Source: Luscinia megarhynchos (Eukaryota > Chordata > Aves > Passeriformes > Turdidae). Taken from it: 64,000 nt of DNA. The position numbers and the translations under genes are program-made. The notes under the pieces are model-generated. The model was not told the DNA's origin. It made no database searches and worked only from the letters and a program-made list of their open reading frames with translations. This document shows positions 37,401-48,200 of this stretch, one piece after another (the first letter of the stretch is position 1; every line of letters starts with the position of its first letter). The DNA lies in contig CM067568.1 in NCBI GenBank assembly GCA_034336665.1, positions 13,425,983-13,489,982 of the forward strand, in the 5' to 3' direction.

Positions 37401-40400
37401 ACATCTGAGAGCACAGAGCTCTCCCTATCCCTCTGAATCCTCGCTGCCGCTCGCTGTCACTGAGCACATTTCACACAGGCCAGCTGCACAGGATTTATTC
37501 AACCAGTTTTGGAGTATCAAAGCTAACTTTTTTTTTTTGTCTTTGCCCCAGGCAGGCACTTGGTATGCAGGATTTAAATCAGAGAACAAAATGTTCTGTG
37601 AAATTTGTAAATACTCAGCCCAGTAAATTCTAAATTCTAAAAAACCAAAAACAACAAAAAACAAACGAACAAAAAACGCCCCAAAAGAGATAGCAACTGA
37701 AATGGTTTAAAAATCAAAAATAAAGCATTTCACTGCATCACTGTGGGTAATGCTACTGTGTCCTAAAAGTCAGAATAAATACCTTCCCAAGATTAATGGT
37801 GCTGACTGCTTTAAGTGACAGAGCCAAACATACTCTGACTTCTACCTTATAATTCCAGTGAAATCAGGAGAACACTCAATTCAACAAGTGCTCTGCATAA
37901 AGACACTAAAATTGAAAAAACAAATTGTTTGATCCTTGCAAATCAGAGGAGAAGACTTTGCCTGGGACATACTGCCACAAACTTACTACAATCTAACACC
38001 TATCATAGTAAGATTTTTAAATGCATTTAAAGCCATTAAAATGGAATTGGGCTGAAGATGACAGGGAGAGAGATACCCCAGGGAATCACAACACTTAGAT
38101 AATGGAGATGGTCTAGAAGAGGTGCTTTGATCTGAAATCAGCAATAAAGGGTCATTTTTGACTGGAACTAGAAGAGTAATTACTTCACTGGAATTTAGAA
38201 TTGCCTTTAAGGTCCATGATGTTTGAGTGAAATTATCTACTTCTGCTTTATCTGATTCACCACCATGGGCTTCATCTTAATACAAAATTTAAAACAAACA
38301 TTTAGCTGTTGAATTTCACATTAAAATTTCATATCTCTTTTTTCCCAGACAGTTTCACCTAGACTTTGAAAGATTCTTTTCCAAAAATTATGATTCATTA
38401 TTTTTTTGGTGAACTACAAAAGTCAAAACATTTAGAATAATTTCCTCTTCACCTGCAAACATTTCATACTCTTCTTTACCACAACTGTGGCTTTAATTTC
38501 TTCTCTCTCAAGCCAAGTAGCAAATGGCATCAGTAAAACCAGTTACCTCCCAGGAGTCCCTGTACTTCAGGATAAGGTGCTCCTGCTAGGAGCAGGGAGT
38601 CTATGAACATTGACTATCAGTAGCAAACAGCAGCAAGACAATGAATGCTTTCTGGATTTCCATCCCTTGCCCACAGTTTACTTCTGGTAGCCCAGATATT
38701 CTGAGTATGTACAAAGTACACCTGCTCATGCAGACCTCAAAGAGGTCTGACGTCCCCTCAAGGGCTGGAGCACTGAGTGCACCTCCTGAATTTACACTGC
38801 CTGGAAGGCATTACCTGGTCACTGATTTCAGATGGCACAGGCTGCACACACACAAAAAAGGCTCTGCCTTTTTCTATACGTCAAGTCTTATTTTCTCATT
38901 TGTCCAAGAGTAAGTACAGATTCTAACCCACAGCTGTGGAAAGGAAGGTAGAATAGAAAGGCAAGTACAAAAAGTATACCAATTATGACAGACTTTAGGC
39001 AGTTTGGCATTGCACAACTCCCTTATGCAACACATTGCCTGGGGCAAGCCTCATGTTTTCAGAAATTCCACAGAATCTCCTTAAGTATACTCCAGTGCCG
39101 AGGCCCTGTACCTTCCACCTGCTATTACTGACTGGATTTATGATGATTCCACAAACATTATATATTCCACAAATATTATATATTACATTTGCTGGCCTAT
39201 GCTTTTTTAAATGGGACCTGCAATAACTATTGCAAAATCTCAGATGAATCCTGCCAATTTATGGAAACTTACTCCTAAGCATAGCCTCTTTAGAAAAATG
39301 GAAAAGATAGTATCAGCCAGTAGCACTTAAAATGAATAGTCCACTTAAAACTCAAGGGTATTTATAAGAGCAGAAATGGAGATGGAAGGGCCAATGCTGC
39401 CAGCCAGGCTGGAGGTTCCTTAGCCAGGCTGCCAATCTCCTGCAGCCACCAGGCTGGGAGCACAGACTGCCCCTGGGCTCCAGCTCTCCCTGCTGCCTCT
39501 GCCCAATCCCAGCCATGGCCTTCCTCAGTGCTGCCAGAGCCTGGGCCCTACAGACATGGGTGAACTGATAAGCTGGGTCAGGACACTTAATGACTCTAAA
39601 TACAAGGAGCAAAGACAACAGTGAACAACTCAGTGTTGGTGACTTGTCAACATTTAAAACTGCAGAGAGAGTGCTAAGTGCTTAAGAGGAAAATAGTGAC
39701 ATACAGCTTCTAAACATGAGTGAAACAGTGGCCAGAGCCCAGTCTGACCTGCAGGCCCACACATGTAGGCAGTCACAAAAACACAGCCACATGCAGCTGG
39801 ATTTGAGACACTATGGGAAAGATGAAGGTAGCAAATGCAAAGCAGGCTGGGGCACAACAACACTCACAGGAAGAGTCTGTCAATGCACTTGAGATGCACT
39901 TACATCTTCTGGGCTTGACTGCAGAGCTACACACAGATCCAAACCTCCTGTTAGCACAGAGTTTTCCCTGGGGTCCAGAGAAGGGAGAGTGGAGCAAAGG
40001 AGAGGATGAGTCTGCCTGAGCACTGTGGTGGTGCAGCAGTGGGAAAGAGTCCCCCAGGGAGAGAGAGAAGGCAGTGGGACCTGGGGACCAGCAGGAGGTG
40101 AGGGCTGTTGGTACACAGGCAGGATGTGCCCTGTACACCAAACCCCCAGAGCAGCTCCCAACTGAGAAGCAGCACAGGCTGTCCATCTCCAAATTCTGCT
40201 CCTGGAAGGGTCCCATGGTAGGAGCAAGCATTAATTACAGATAATCTAATTTAAATAGTGCAGAGAAGAAAATAGCATGTATTAGAAAACCCTCCTATAT
40301 GTATTCTGTGACATGAGGTTAAAGATAAACTCTGCTTGCATTTCAGAAACTCTTACAAGCTTGTCTCCTATGCTAGCTTTAGACGCAGCACAGAGATGCC

Positions 40401-42270
40401 TGTGGGCTGTGGGCACATTCTGTTTGAAGGACAGATTTAATTCAGTAAAGTTTCAAAGAATTCTATATATATCACAATGTTTTATGTTATCCAGCATTCA
40501 GAAAGTTCATTAAGGAAGAACTTCATTGTGAAAGAAGAGAGGCAATGAGCCAACTTCTCAATATCTGTGCCGTGCAGACTTGTGGCAAAGAAGCCTATGG
40601 AAACAAACTGCCCGAGATAAAAGTTACAACAGAAGTGGAAAGTGTTGCAACTTTACCAAGCTACTGAAGCAACTTTATCAAGATGCGTGGGAAAACTCAA
40701 TGGAGGCAAAAAAGACATGGCTGTTTCCAGTGATGGGAGCATCCTCAAACATCTCATCTGGCTTCAAATACTGCAGTAATGGCAAACACAAAAATCTCCG
40801 TGACAGGAAGAAATCTTTGGGACTCTAGAAAAGGAAAGCAAATGAAAATTAAGGTTTGGAGTATTTGAGTTGAGTGCCAAAAAAAGGCGTTTAAAAATTA
40901 CTTCCAAAATTAAAAGTTAATCCAAGTATTTTTCAAACAGAATTTCATTATGGTATCTCATTTGATTAAACTGAATATATGCAAAATACATGCATATCTG
41001 GCACAGTATACTTTTAGTACCTATAAAATCAAAATACAGGCTACTGTCTGCTCTGTTTGACATCAACAAGACTGACTTCAAAAGGACTAGGCTTTATTTT
41101 TGAGCAATTCTTCTCTTGTATCACTAAAACATGCTGATTTCAGAGCACTATAGCAAGCTGGCCCTTTCCATTTGCTCAGTGACAAAGAGACAAAAAATAT
41201 TTTCCAGAATGTCCATGTTGCAGCCTGGTCACAACACTGTTGCCTCCCCAGGGCCATCTCATGTTTTGCTGATGACCACTTTTACTAAAAGTCAGTTAAA
41301 AGAGGTTATTTTGCTATGCTTACTTAAGTATTAACATCCCAAATTTCAGGCTTCTTTTTTTAACTTTATGAGTCACACATTGCAAAAAGGCAACAAAACA
41401 ACTCAGAAGTCTAGTTGGCTTTTCCTCTGTGGATAAAAGAAGCAAAAAAGATTGAGACTGGATAGTGAGATGAAGCACCTGTTGAGACTAGAAAAGCATA
41501 AGAAAAATGGGTTAAGGTACTTCCAGTCCAATAAAAGCAACCCTGAATTCACGGGTGTTCATATGAATCATTCCTAATTTCCTGCCAGAGAGCTTTGGTT
41601 TCACTTAATTACAAAACAAAATGATGAATGAAGAAGGCCAATTCACAAGTGTACATATTGTACATTTATTTGTTTATTACTTTTCCCTCACACAGCCCTC
41701 TGTTTTCATCATAGCTATTGATGGGCACTGAATGAGAGAAAAGTCTGGCAGCATTATACAGACTATTTGTAAAGTACATGAAAAATCACCACAGCAAGAA
41801 ATAAGCAAACAGATGGTAGCTGGAGAGAAGCAACAGCCACAACTCTTACTACCTGTGGTGAAAGAATAAACAACACCAACTCCAGATCACAAAAATGCAG
41901 CTTAAAGAGTCTAGCTTTAAATGAGAGAATCAGAGTAGAAAACAGGCAGTTACAACTAAATGTTTGCAAAGTAGGTTCAGGAGAAAGAATGCTTTGGGGA
42001 GGTTGCTAAAGCCCACTGACACAAACAATTGTCTCTACTGCACTCTGACAAAGAAAAAATAGGAGAAAGATTGGGGAGGAGTAGACAAGGTATGGATTTA
42101 TGTGTAAGGGAGGTTATTTTGATGGAATTTTAATTGTACTTCTGTATATCACCCTGTGGTGGTTTGACTTCCCACTCTGTCATACACTTTCAACACACCT
42201 TAAAATGTGTTGTACCAAAATCATAAAAATGAAAAAATACCTTTCATCAAGGCATGTGCCTGTAATCAAC
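34426..42270. other. Gene-free stretch with small local duplications
   Basis: No convincing exon. There is a short T tract near 37530 and a small tandem duplication near 39157-39185 (ATTATATATTCCACAAA-like). At 42154 the string TGTGGTGGTTTGAC resembles the start of some avian LTRs, but I cannot follow an element from it. Frames on either strand up to 152 codons (39773-40231) lack supporting context. Confidence 0.45.
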
Positions 42271-42324
42271 CCTTTGATGATCCTTGTAGGTCCCTTCCAA
42301 CTCAGAGTATTCTGTGATTCTGTG
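42271..42324 (+). mobile_element. CR1 retroposon 3' end fragment
   Basis: GATGATCCTTGTAGGTCCC, followed by TTCCAACTCAGAG and the terminal ATTCTGTGATTCTGTG duplication, marks a CR1 3' terminus in sense orientation. The body is missing. Confidence 0.8.
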
Positions 42325-44089
42325 CTGAAAAGTTGTAACTAAGAAACTGGACAAAGTACCTGCTCCCTGGAATGCTGCATTTCTTGAGATCACAAGATTT
42401 TGGAGCAGATTATATGTTCCCCAGTCCAGACACAAAGAGCATGTAATATCACCTCATGCTATGTAGCAAGAATCCCTATATTACTTTGTCATGGAATTTT
42501 TCCATTATAGAATTGATAACAGTGCAAATGGTGTGCATTTCTGTTAGTTCTGTGAAGCACAAAGCAAAATAAATTGAATGGTGTTCTCATAAAAGGAACA
42601 TATGGAGTATAAAGAGTTTTGGAGTCAGTTTTCAGATCAGCTCCATGCATCACAGATAGCCTTAAGAACTGCCCTTGTCTCTTAGCTGTCCATCACTAAC
42701 ATGGGATAAATTAATATTGTTTTCCAAGGCTCCAAAGTCCACTAATGCAGAGACAGATTCTATGAGTTGATATGCTCAAAAATTATCATAATAAATGCCC
42801 AATTAATAAAATACAACTCCAAACTTTTCCATGGGGACAATGGCTAACTTGCTTCCTATTGCTATTTCACACTTCAAGTTATTCAGACTGGCCAAAGGAA
42901 GGAGGTCATCAAGTATTTATTTAGGTTGGGAATTCAATGCATACACACACAGAGGCACCACACTTGCTCCTCTTCCTCCTCTGAGAGAATCAGGGCATTA
43001 TTCTGGAATAATAAAACACTAGCAACTACTTTACAGGCCAAAACAAGGACAGTTGGAATGGAAAGAACTGAAAGGTAGCTGATAGAGGTACATCCTTCCA
43101 GCAAAAGTCCCTAATGCTACAGTGAAGAAGAGGATGTTTACTGAGAACTTCAGAATAAGGTCATATGTTGTTCAAATGTCTTGTCAATATACTGACATTT
43201 AATGACTTTGGATACTTACTTTAGTCTTGCAAACATTAGTTATACTTTACTCACATGAAATTTTACCCAGATGCTAAATGTTGTTTGATTTTTTTAAGCA
43301 AAACTTCTAATTTAACTACAACATGAAGAATGAGAACTAAAAAATGGATAATTACAGCAAACAAAGAGGACTGAATAGCATATGAGATGGAGGCACTGAA
43401 CAAGAATTATTTAAGTTTCTCATGAGCAATGTTCTCACATCTCTACGTGACTACTCTCAGATGATGCATGCTGGACTCTAGACAGTCAGATCCAATAACA
43501 ATTAAAACAGGCAACAGAAAACTATTCTGCCCTTAACATTCTGGGTTGGTGCAGGAGTGATCTGCTAGAAAAATATTCCGCAAAACAGCACGTAACATTG
43601 AGCTTACTAAACAAAGTCACTGAACAGAAAATTATTGATTTCAAAGGGTGTTGAGATTATTCATATTTCCACTCCACTGGTCTGAATCTATTAAAGGTAA
43701 AAAAATGCTCAAGAAATGCCAAGCTCCATCCAAGTGGTAAAACAGTTGAAAAAAATCAGTAACATGTATTTTGAAGTTACTATACAAGGTGAGGATTGAA
43801 AATACTTAAGATAGTTTAACACGCATAGGTAGGACCAGTTCAGCACCAATATTTTTAGCACCAAACCAAAAAACCTAAAGAATTTACCCTGTAGCCAAGA
43901 CATATACATACACTGCAAAATCCCCAGAACTTTTCAGAGCTCACTCCCTCCCCAGGCCTGGCTCTGCCTGCATGTTCTCACCAGCCACTCAAGCCTCGGC
44001 CCAGCCTGCCCACACTCAGATGCTACTGCTGGAACTGGAGGTACTGAATGTGACTGCCTGGAAAAGGCCTCAGCTTTTACATTAGAAGA
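42325..44089. other. Gene-free stretch
   Basis: No supported coding or repeat feature before the inverted-repeat arm begins. Confidence 0.5.
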
Positions 44090-44801
44090 GTTTTATCTGT
44101 GGTGTGGTTGCCTCATAAAGACAATATATTAGAGACAGGAAGCAAAGGAGAGCTAGCAGGTTACACTGGTTAGAACACTGGCTCTGCACAGCTCTGATGT
44201 CAAAGAGAATGAGAGGCAGCAGATGGGACTATGACAAAATGAGGGAGCTACAGCATCCTCATCTGCTGCTGCCCTGACCATGGGAGTGCAACACAGCACA
44301 GCTTCTGTCCCTTGGACATACTCTGCACCAGAGTACACATATTGAGCTGTTGGCTTGTAGCCTGCTAGGAGGGGCAAACAACAAGTATGTGCATTTTCTA
44401 GGTTCTTCTGCTTCTGATCGTGTTCCCTGCTTTCCTCTATTACCCTACTACCCACTTCAGCTATGTTGCTTTGTTAGGAAAGAAAATGGAGACATATTAA
44501 ACATACAAGTTTATATTTTTCTCTTATGTTTGTAGGACGATCTTGGGATACCCCAAACCTGTGACATATTTGTAATCGTGAACCACTGAATAGAAAGTAC
44601 ATACTGGAATGTTTTATTAAGAACACTCATTGCAGAATCCTTTTCCTGAAGTCACTCATGGTCAAGATTCAGTGTTTGATAACCACTTCTTCATCGCAAG
44701 TGTGCGGCATGACCCCAAGCGCCACCAGCTAACACAAGTGGCCAAGTTAACACATCTGCTGTTAAGGTAAATCTTTATATGAATCATGCACTATTTAGGA
44801 T
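44090..44801 (+). repeat. Left arm of a large inverted repeat flanking the ferritin-like gene's promoter
   Basis: Read on the opposite strand, this arm matches 45898-46667 in order from end to end. The outer edge is TTATCTGTGGTGTGG here and the complement of a TTATCCATGGTATGG-type string there. The inner edge is GTTAAGGTAAATCTTTA in both. The part 44192-44308 differs from its partner at only 3 of 117 positions, while the inner half has many substitutions and indels of about 10-20 bases. Matching open frames of about 65 residues occur in both arms (minus strand here), but they follow from the nucleotide identity. The arms could be two oppositely oriented copies of an unnamed transposon or a true duplication. 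Confidence 0.85.
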
Positions 44802-44986
44802 GTTTGCCGGCACCCGCGGGGTCGGGCACCGCGCCGGTTCTCCGGGCCGGCCGGAGCTGCCCGCACTCCCGCCCAGCGCCGCGCACGCCACGGCAGTCCC
44901 CGCCGCCCCCCCGCATCCGCACCCACACCCTCCTCCTCCCGCTCCGTCGGAGGGCGGTGCAGCAAAGGTGTGCGCAGGTGCCCGGC

Positions 44987-44993
44987 TATAAGA
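44987..44993 (+). promoter_or_regulatory. TATA-like box of the ferritin-like gene
   Basis: TATAAGA is set in GC-rich DNA. It is only 29 bases before the first in-frame ATG (45022) and 44 before the second (45037). With usual TATA-to-start spacing, transcription would begin about 5 bases before the first ATG, so either an upstream start site is used or translation begins at the second ATG. Confidence 0.55.
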
Positions 44994-45021
44994 GGCGGCG
45001 CGGCGGCGGCGCGGCGGCCCC

Positions 45022-45204
45022 ATGGCGGCGCCGGGCATGGCCGAGCCGCGCTCCAAGCGGCCGCGGGTGACGCTGCCCGCCTGCCCCGCGCACCGCCCGC
45101 TGCCCGCCAGCCGCGTCCGCCACGGCTTCCCGCCCGCCGTGGAGGAGGCGCTCTGCGGCCTCACCGGCGCGCAGCTGGAGCTGCACTACTGCCTGCAGGC
45201 GCTG
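45022..45204 (+). CDS. Ferritoid-like gene, exon 1 coding part
   Basis: This exon encodes 61 residues: a basic, proline-rich leader with the SKRPR motif, then the start of ferritin helix A ([18 protein letters not shown]). It ends at CTG with a GTAAGG donor. A gap-free alignment puts Q at the ferroxidase E27 position. A two-residue shift would instead bring the E of LEL there. Confidence 0.85.
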
Positions 45205-48200
45205 GTAAGGCGAGGGGCTCAGCAGGGCTTAGAGCCGGGCAGGGACGCACTGCGGTGCCTGCCTCCTGACCGGGGGGCTGGAGGCTCTCCGGCCTCCCCG
45301 ACCCGGCCACGGGAACAACGGGGAAGGTCCGTAAGGCGCGGGCTGTGGAACGAGCTCGTGTGTTTTGGGTAATTCACACAGGCCTATTGCCTGGGGATTG
45401 GGAATGCCAACAGCTTTGGACTAGAACGCTTGAGCGGTTTTCCCCCCAAACTTTGTTGAATTGTTGTGTGTGGTTAACCGTCGTCTGTGAATACCGCAGA
45501 TGGCTTAGGGTTTCTCGCTCCAGGCATGAACTTTGGACATGAAATTATAAAAGATATCACTGATACCATGTCAAATTCATGCCAGAATTGCATCTGGCTA
45601 CATATCAAGTGTTAAGGCAAACATATAACTTAACAAAGACATTAAAATTTAAAAATCAAAATTATCAATGGCGTACCTTGATGCCAAGCATCCACTGGGA
45701 AGCAATACAAACTGTACTCAGTATATCCCCAAGATCCTTTGATTGAGTTTGGTGTCAAGTAGAAGTTCAATGAAAATTTAAGTATGCAATAAAACTTGTT
45801 AAGCCTGTAGAAGAAAAAAGTTGTAGTGATTGGCAGCTGGATGGGATAGAGAAACTCAGTTAGAAATCGACTGTGGATAAATCAAAAGTAGAAATGTGAA
45901 CATATTAAATGGTGAATGATTGATGTAAAAGATTTACCTTAATAGTTAAGCAGATGAGTTAACTTGAGCTCCACTTCAAGTCGTGCCGCACACTTGCACT
46001 GAGGAACTGCTAAAAAACACTCAGTCTTGACTATGCTGTCAGCAGAGACAGGAATGGGTGACTTGAGGAAAAGGATTCTGCAAATAAAACAATGAATGTT
46101 CTTAATAAAACATTCCAGTATGTATTTTCTCTTCAATGGTTTATGTTACATGTGTGTATGTGTGTCACAGGTTTAGGTTATACCAAGAGGGCCCTAAAAA
46201 TATAAGAGAAAAACATAAACTTTTGTTTTGTGTTTAACATGTTTTCATTTTCTTTCCAAACAGAGCAACGTAGCTGAAGTGAAAGTATTTCCTATTTAAG
46301 CAGGCTAATAGAGGAAAGCAGGGAACACAATCAGAAGCAGAAGAACCTAGGAAATGCACACACTTGTTGCTTGCCCTTCCTAGCAGGTTACAAGCCAACA
46401 GCTCAATATGCAGTTATGTGTACTCTGGTGCAGAGCATGTCCAAGGAACAGAAGCTGTGCTGTGTTGCACTCTCATGGTCAGGGCAGCAGCAGATGAGGA
46501 TGCTGTAGCTCCCTCATTTTGTCATAGTCCCATCTGCTGCCTCTCATTCTCTTTGATGTCAGAGCTGTGCAGAGCCAGTATTCAAACCAGTGTAACCTGC
46601 TGGCTGTCCTTTGCTACCTGCTTGTAATACTTCTCTTTATGAAACAGCCATACCATGGATAAATATAAGACCTGCAAGATCTGTTAGCATGTTTAAATAT
46701 GGTAGTGGTTTAAGTTGTTACTTTCCCATACAGAACAGAGCAAGGCCTGCAGAGGATTTAGGATTGTAATACTTCTGAAATTATAGAATGACCTGGCTTG
46801 GAAAGGACCTTAAAGATCATCAGGTTCCAAACCCCCTGCCATGTGCAGGGACACCTTTCCCAAGACCAGGTTGCTCAGAGCCAGCTTGGCTTTGAACACT
46901 TTCAGGATGGGGCATGCACAGCTTCTCTAGGCAGTCTGTTCTGGTGCTTCACCACCCTCACAGTAAAGAGTTTTTTCCAAATACCTAATCCAAATGTGCT
47001 CTTTCAGTTTGAAGCCATTCCCCCTTGTCCTGTCACAGCATGCTCTTTTAACAAGTTCCTCTCTATTTTTCTTGTAGGTCCCTTCAGGTACTGGAAGGAC
47101 ACAATTAGGTCACCAGAGCCTTCTCTTTTCCAGGCTGAACAAACCCAATTCTCTCAGCCTTTCCTCACAGAAGGGGAGCTCCATCCCTCTGATAACTTTG
47201 TTTCCTTCCTCTGGACTTGCTCCAACAGATTTATGCTCTTCCTGACATGCCTTCCCAGGCATGAGCTACACCCAATATAGAAGGTGTATAGTTCAGTAGC
47301 AGTATCCATTATTTCGGAATACCATTGTCCATAATAAAGCCGATAAATAGATGCAAAGTTGTGCTTGTTCTCTTTCTGGTATTTGCCTCATCTTTCTCAT
47401 AGCTTTGAAAGCTAACTTTTGACTGGAATGCAGGCCTGCAGGGATAAATTTTATGTTCCCTGTTCTGGGAGTATGTTTAAAAACAAAACAAAAATCCTCC
47501 ATAAAACACAATTACAAAACACACACATGCTAACCACTCATAAATAAAATATTCTGAACATCTCTTAACTGCTACTGCAAGAGTAATGTCAGTACTAGTT
47601 TCCTGACCAATATTAAAGAATAGAAGGAGTTCTAGTAGAAGTATAGATTTTTCATTTCATACTCTAACTACTCACTTCATATATTGTAGAAATTGGATCA
47701 AGGTCTCCAAAGTGACTGCTTTGTGAACAAAACACCTTCCATTGGAAGGGTCTCCCAAGTTCTGTTAAAGCCATGTTCTGCTGCAGGTGAGTCCCATCTC
47801 TGGCAAATCTTAACACTCCTGTTTTGTTGTGCTTAGGGTGAATATTTTGATCAGTCACATGTGGCTCTACCAAATATTTCAAAGTTCTTCCTGCATCAAG
47901 CTCTGGAAGAAAGAAAAGCCGCAGAGGAGCTGATGAAATATCAGCAAGAAAGAGGAGGCCATTACTGCTCTAAAACCATCCAGGTGAGTAGTGAGTCTAC
48001 AAGTTTTCAAGAAGCTGTGATCCATTTTAACTTACTGAATTATATTGTTGGTACTGCAGATTTCTGCATTCACCTGCTATTAGATTTCCAGATATAATTT
48101 ATCTGTTATACTTGTGTACATGGTTTTAATCTTGATTGTGATGCCTAGAAACTGTCAGACATACAGTCCTAACTCTATGAGGTTGTTTTCCAGCCCAAAA

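Larger units (their letters stand above)
44805..45320. promoter_or_regulatory. CpG island covering the ferritin-like gene's promoter and exon 1
   Basis: Base composition changes abruptly at about 44805, from AT-rich repeat to very GC- and CpG-rich sequence, and relaxes after about 45320. It spans the TATA-like box, the start codon, exon 1 and the first donor site. It lies entirely inside the loop between the two inverted-repeat arms. Confidence 0.85.

Noticed and set aside
44671..44690. CAGTGT string upstream of the ferritin-like gene, looking like an iron-responsive element loop
   Set aside because: The bases on either side do not pair and there is no bulged C. It also lies about 300 bases upstream of the TATA-like box, inside the repeat arm, so it would not be in the mRNA leader.
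44153..46627. Matching open frames of about 65 residues in both palindrome arms
   Set aside because: The protein similarity follows directly from near-identical DNA. There is no promoter, splice signal or known domain, so I treat it as a repeat.
46798..47280. 160-codon + strand frame in intron 1 of the ferritin-like gene
   Set aside because: It lies entirely within an antisense CR1 copy.
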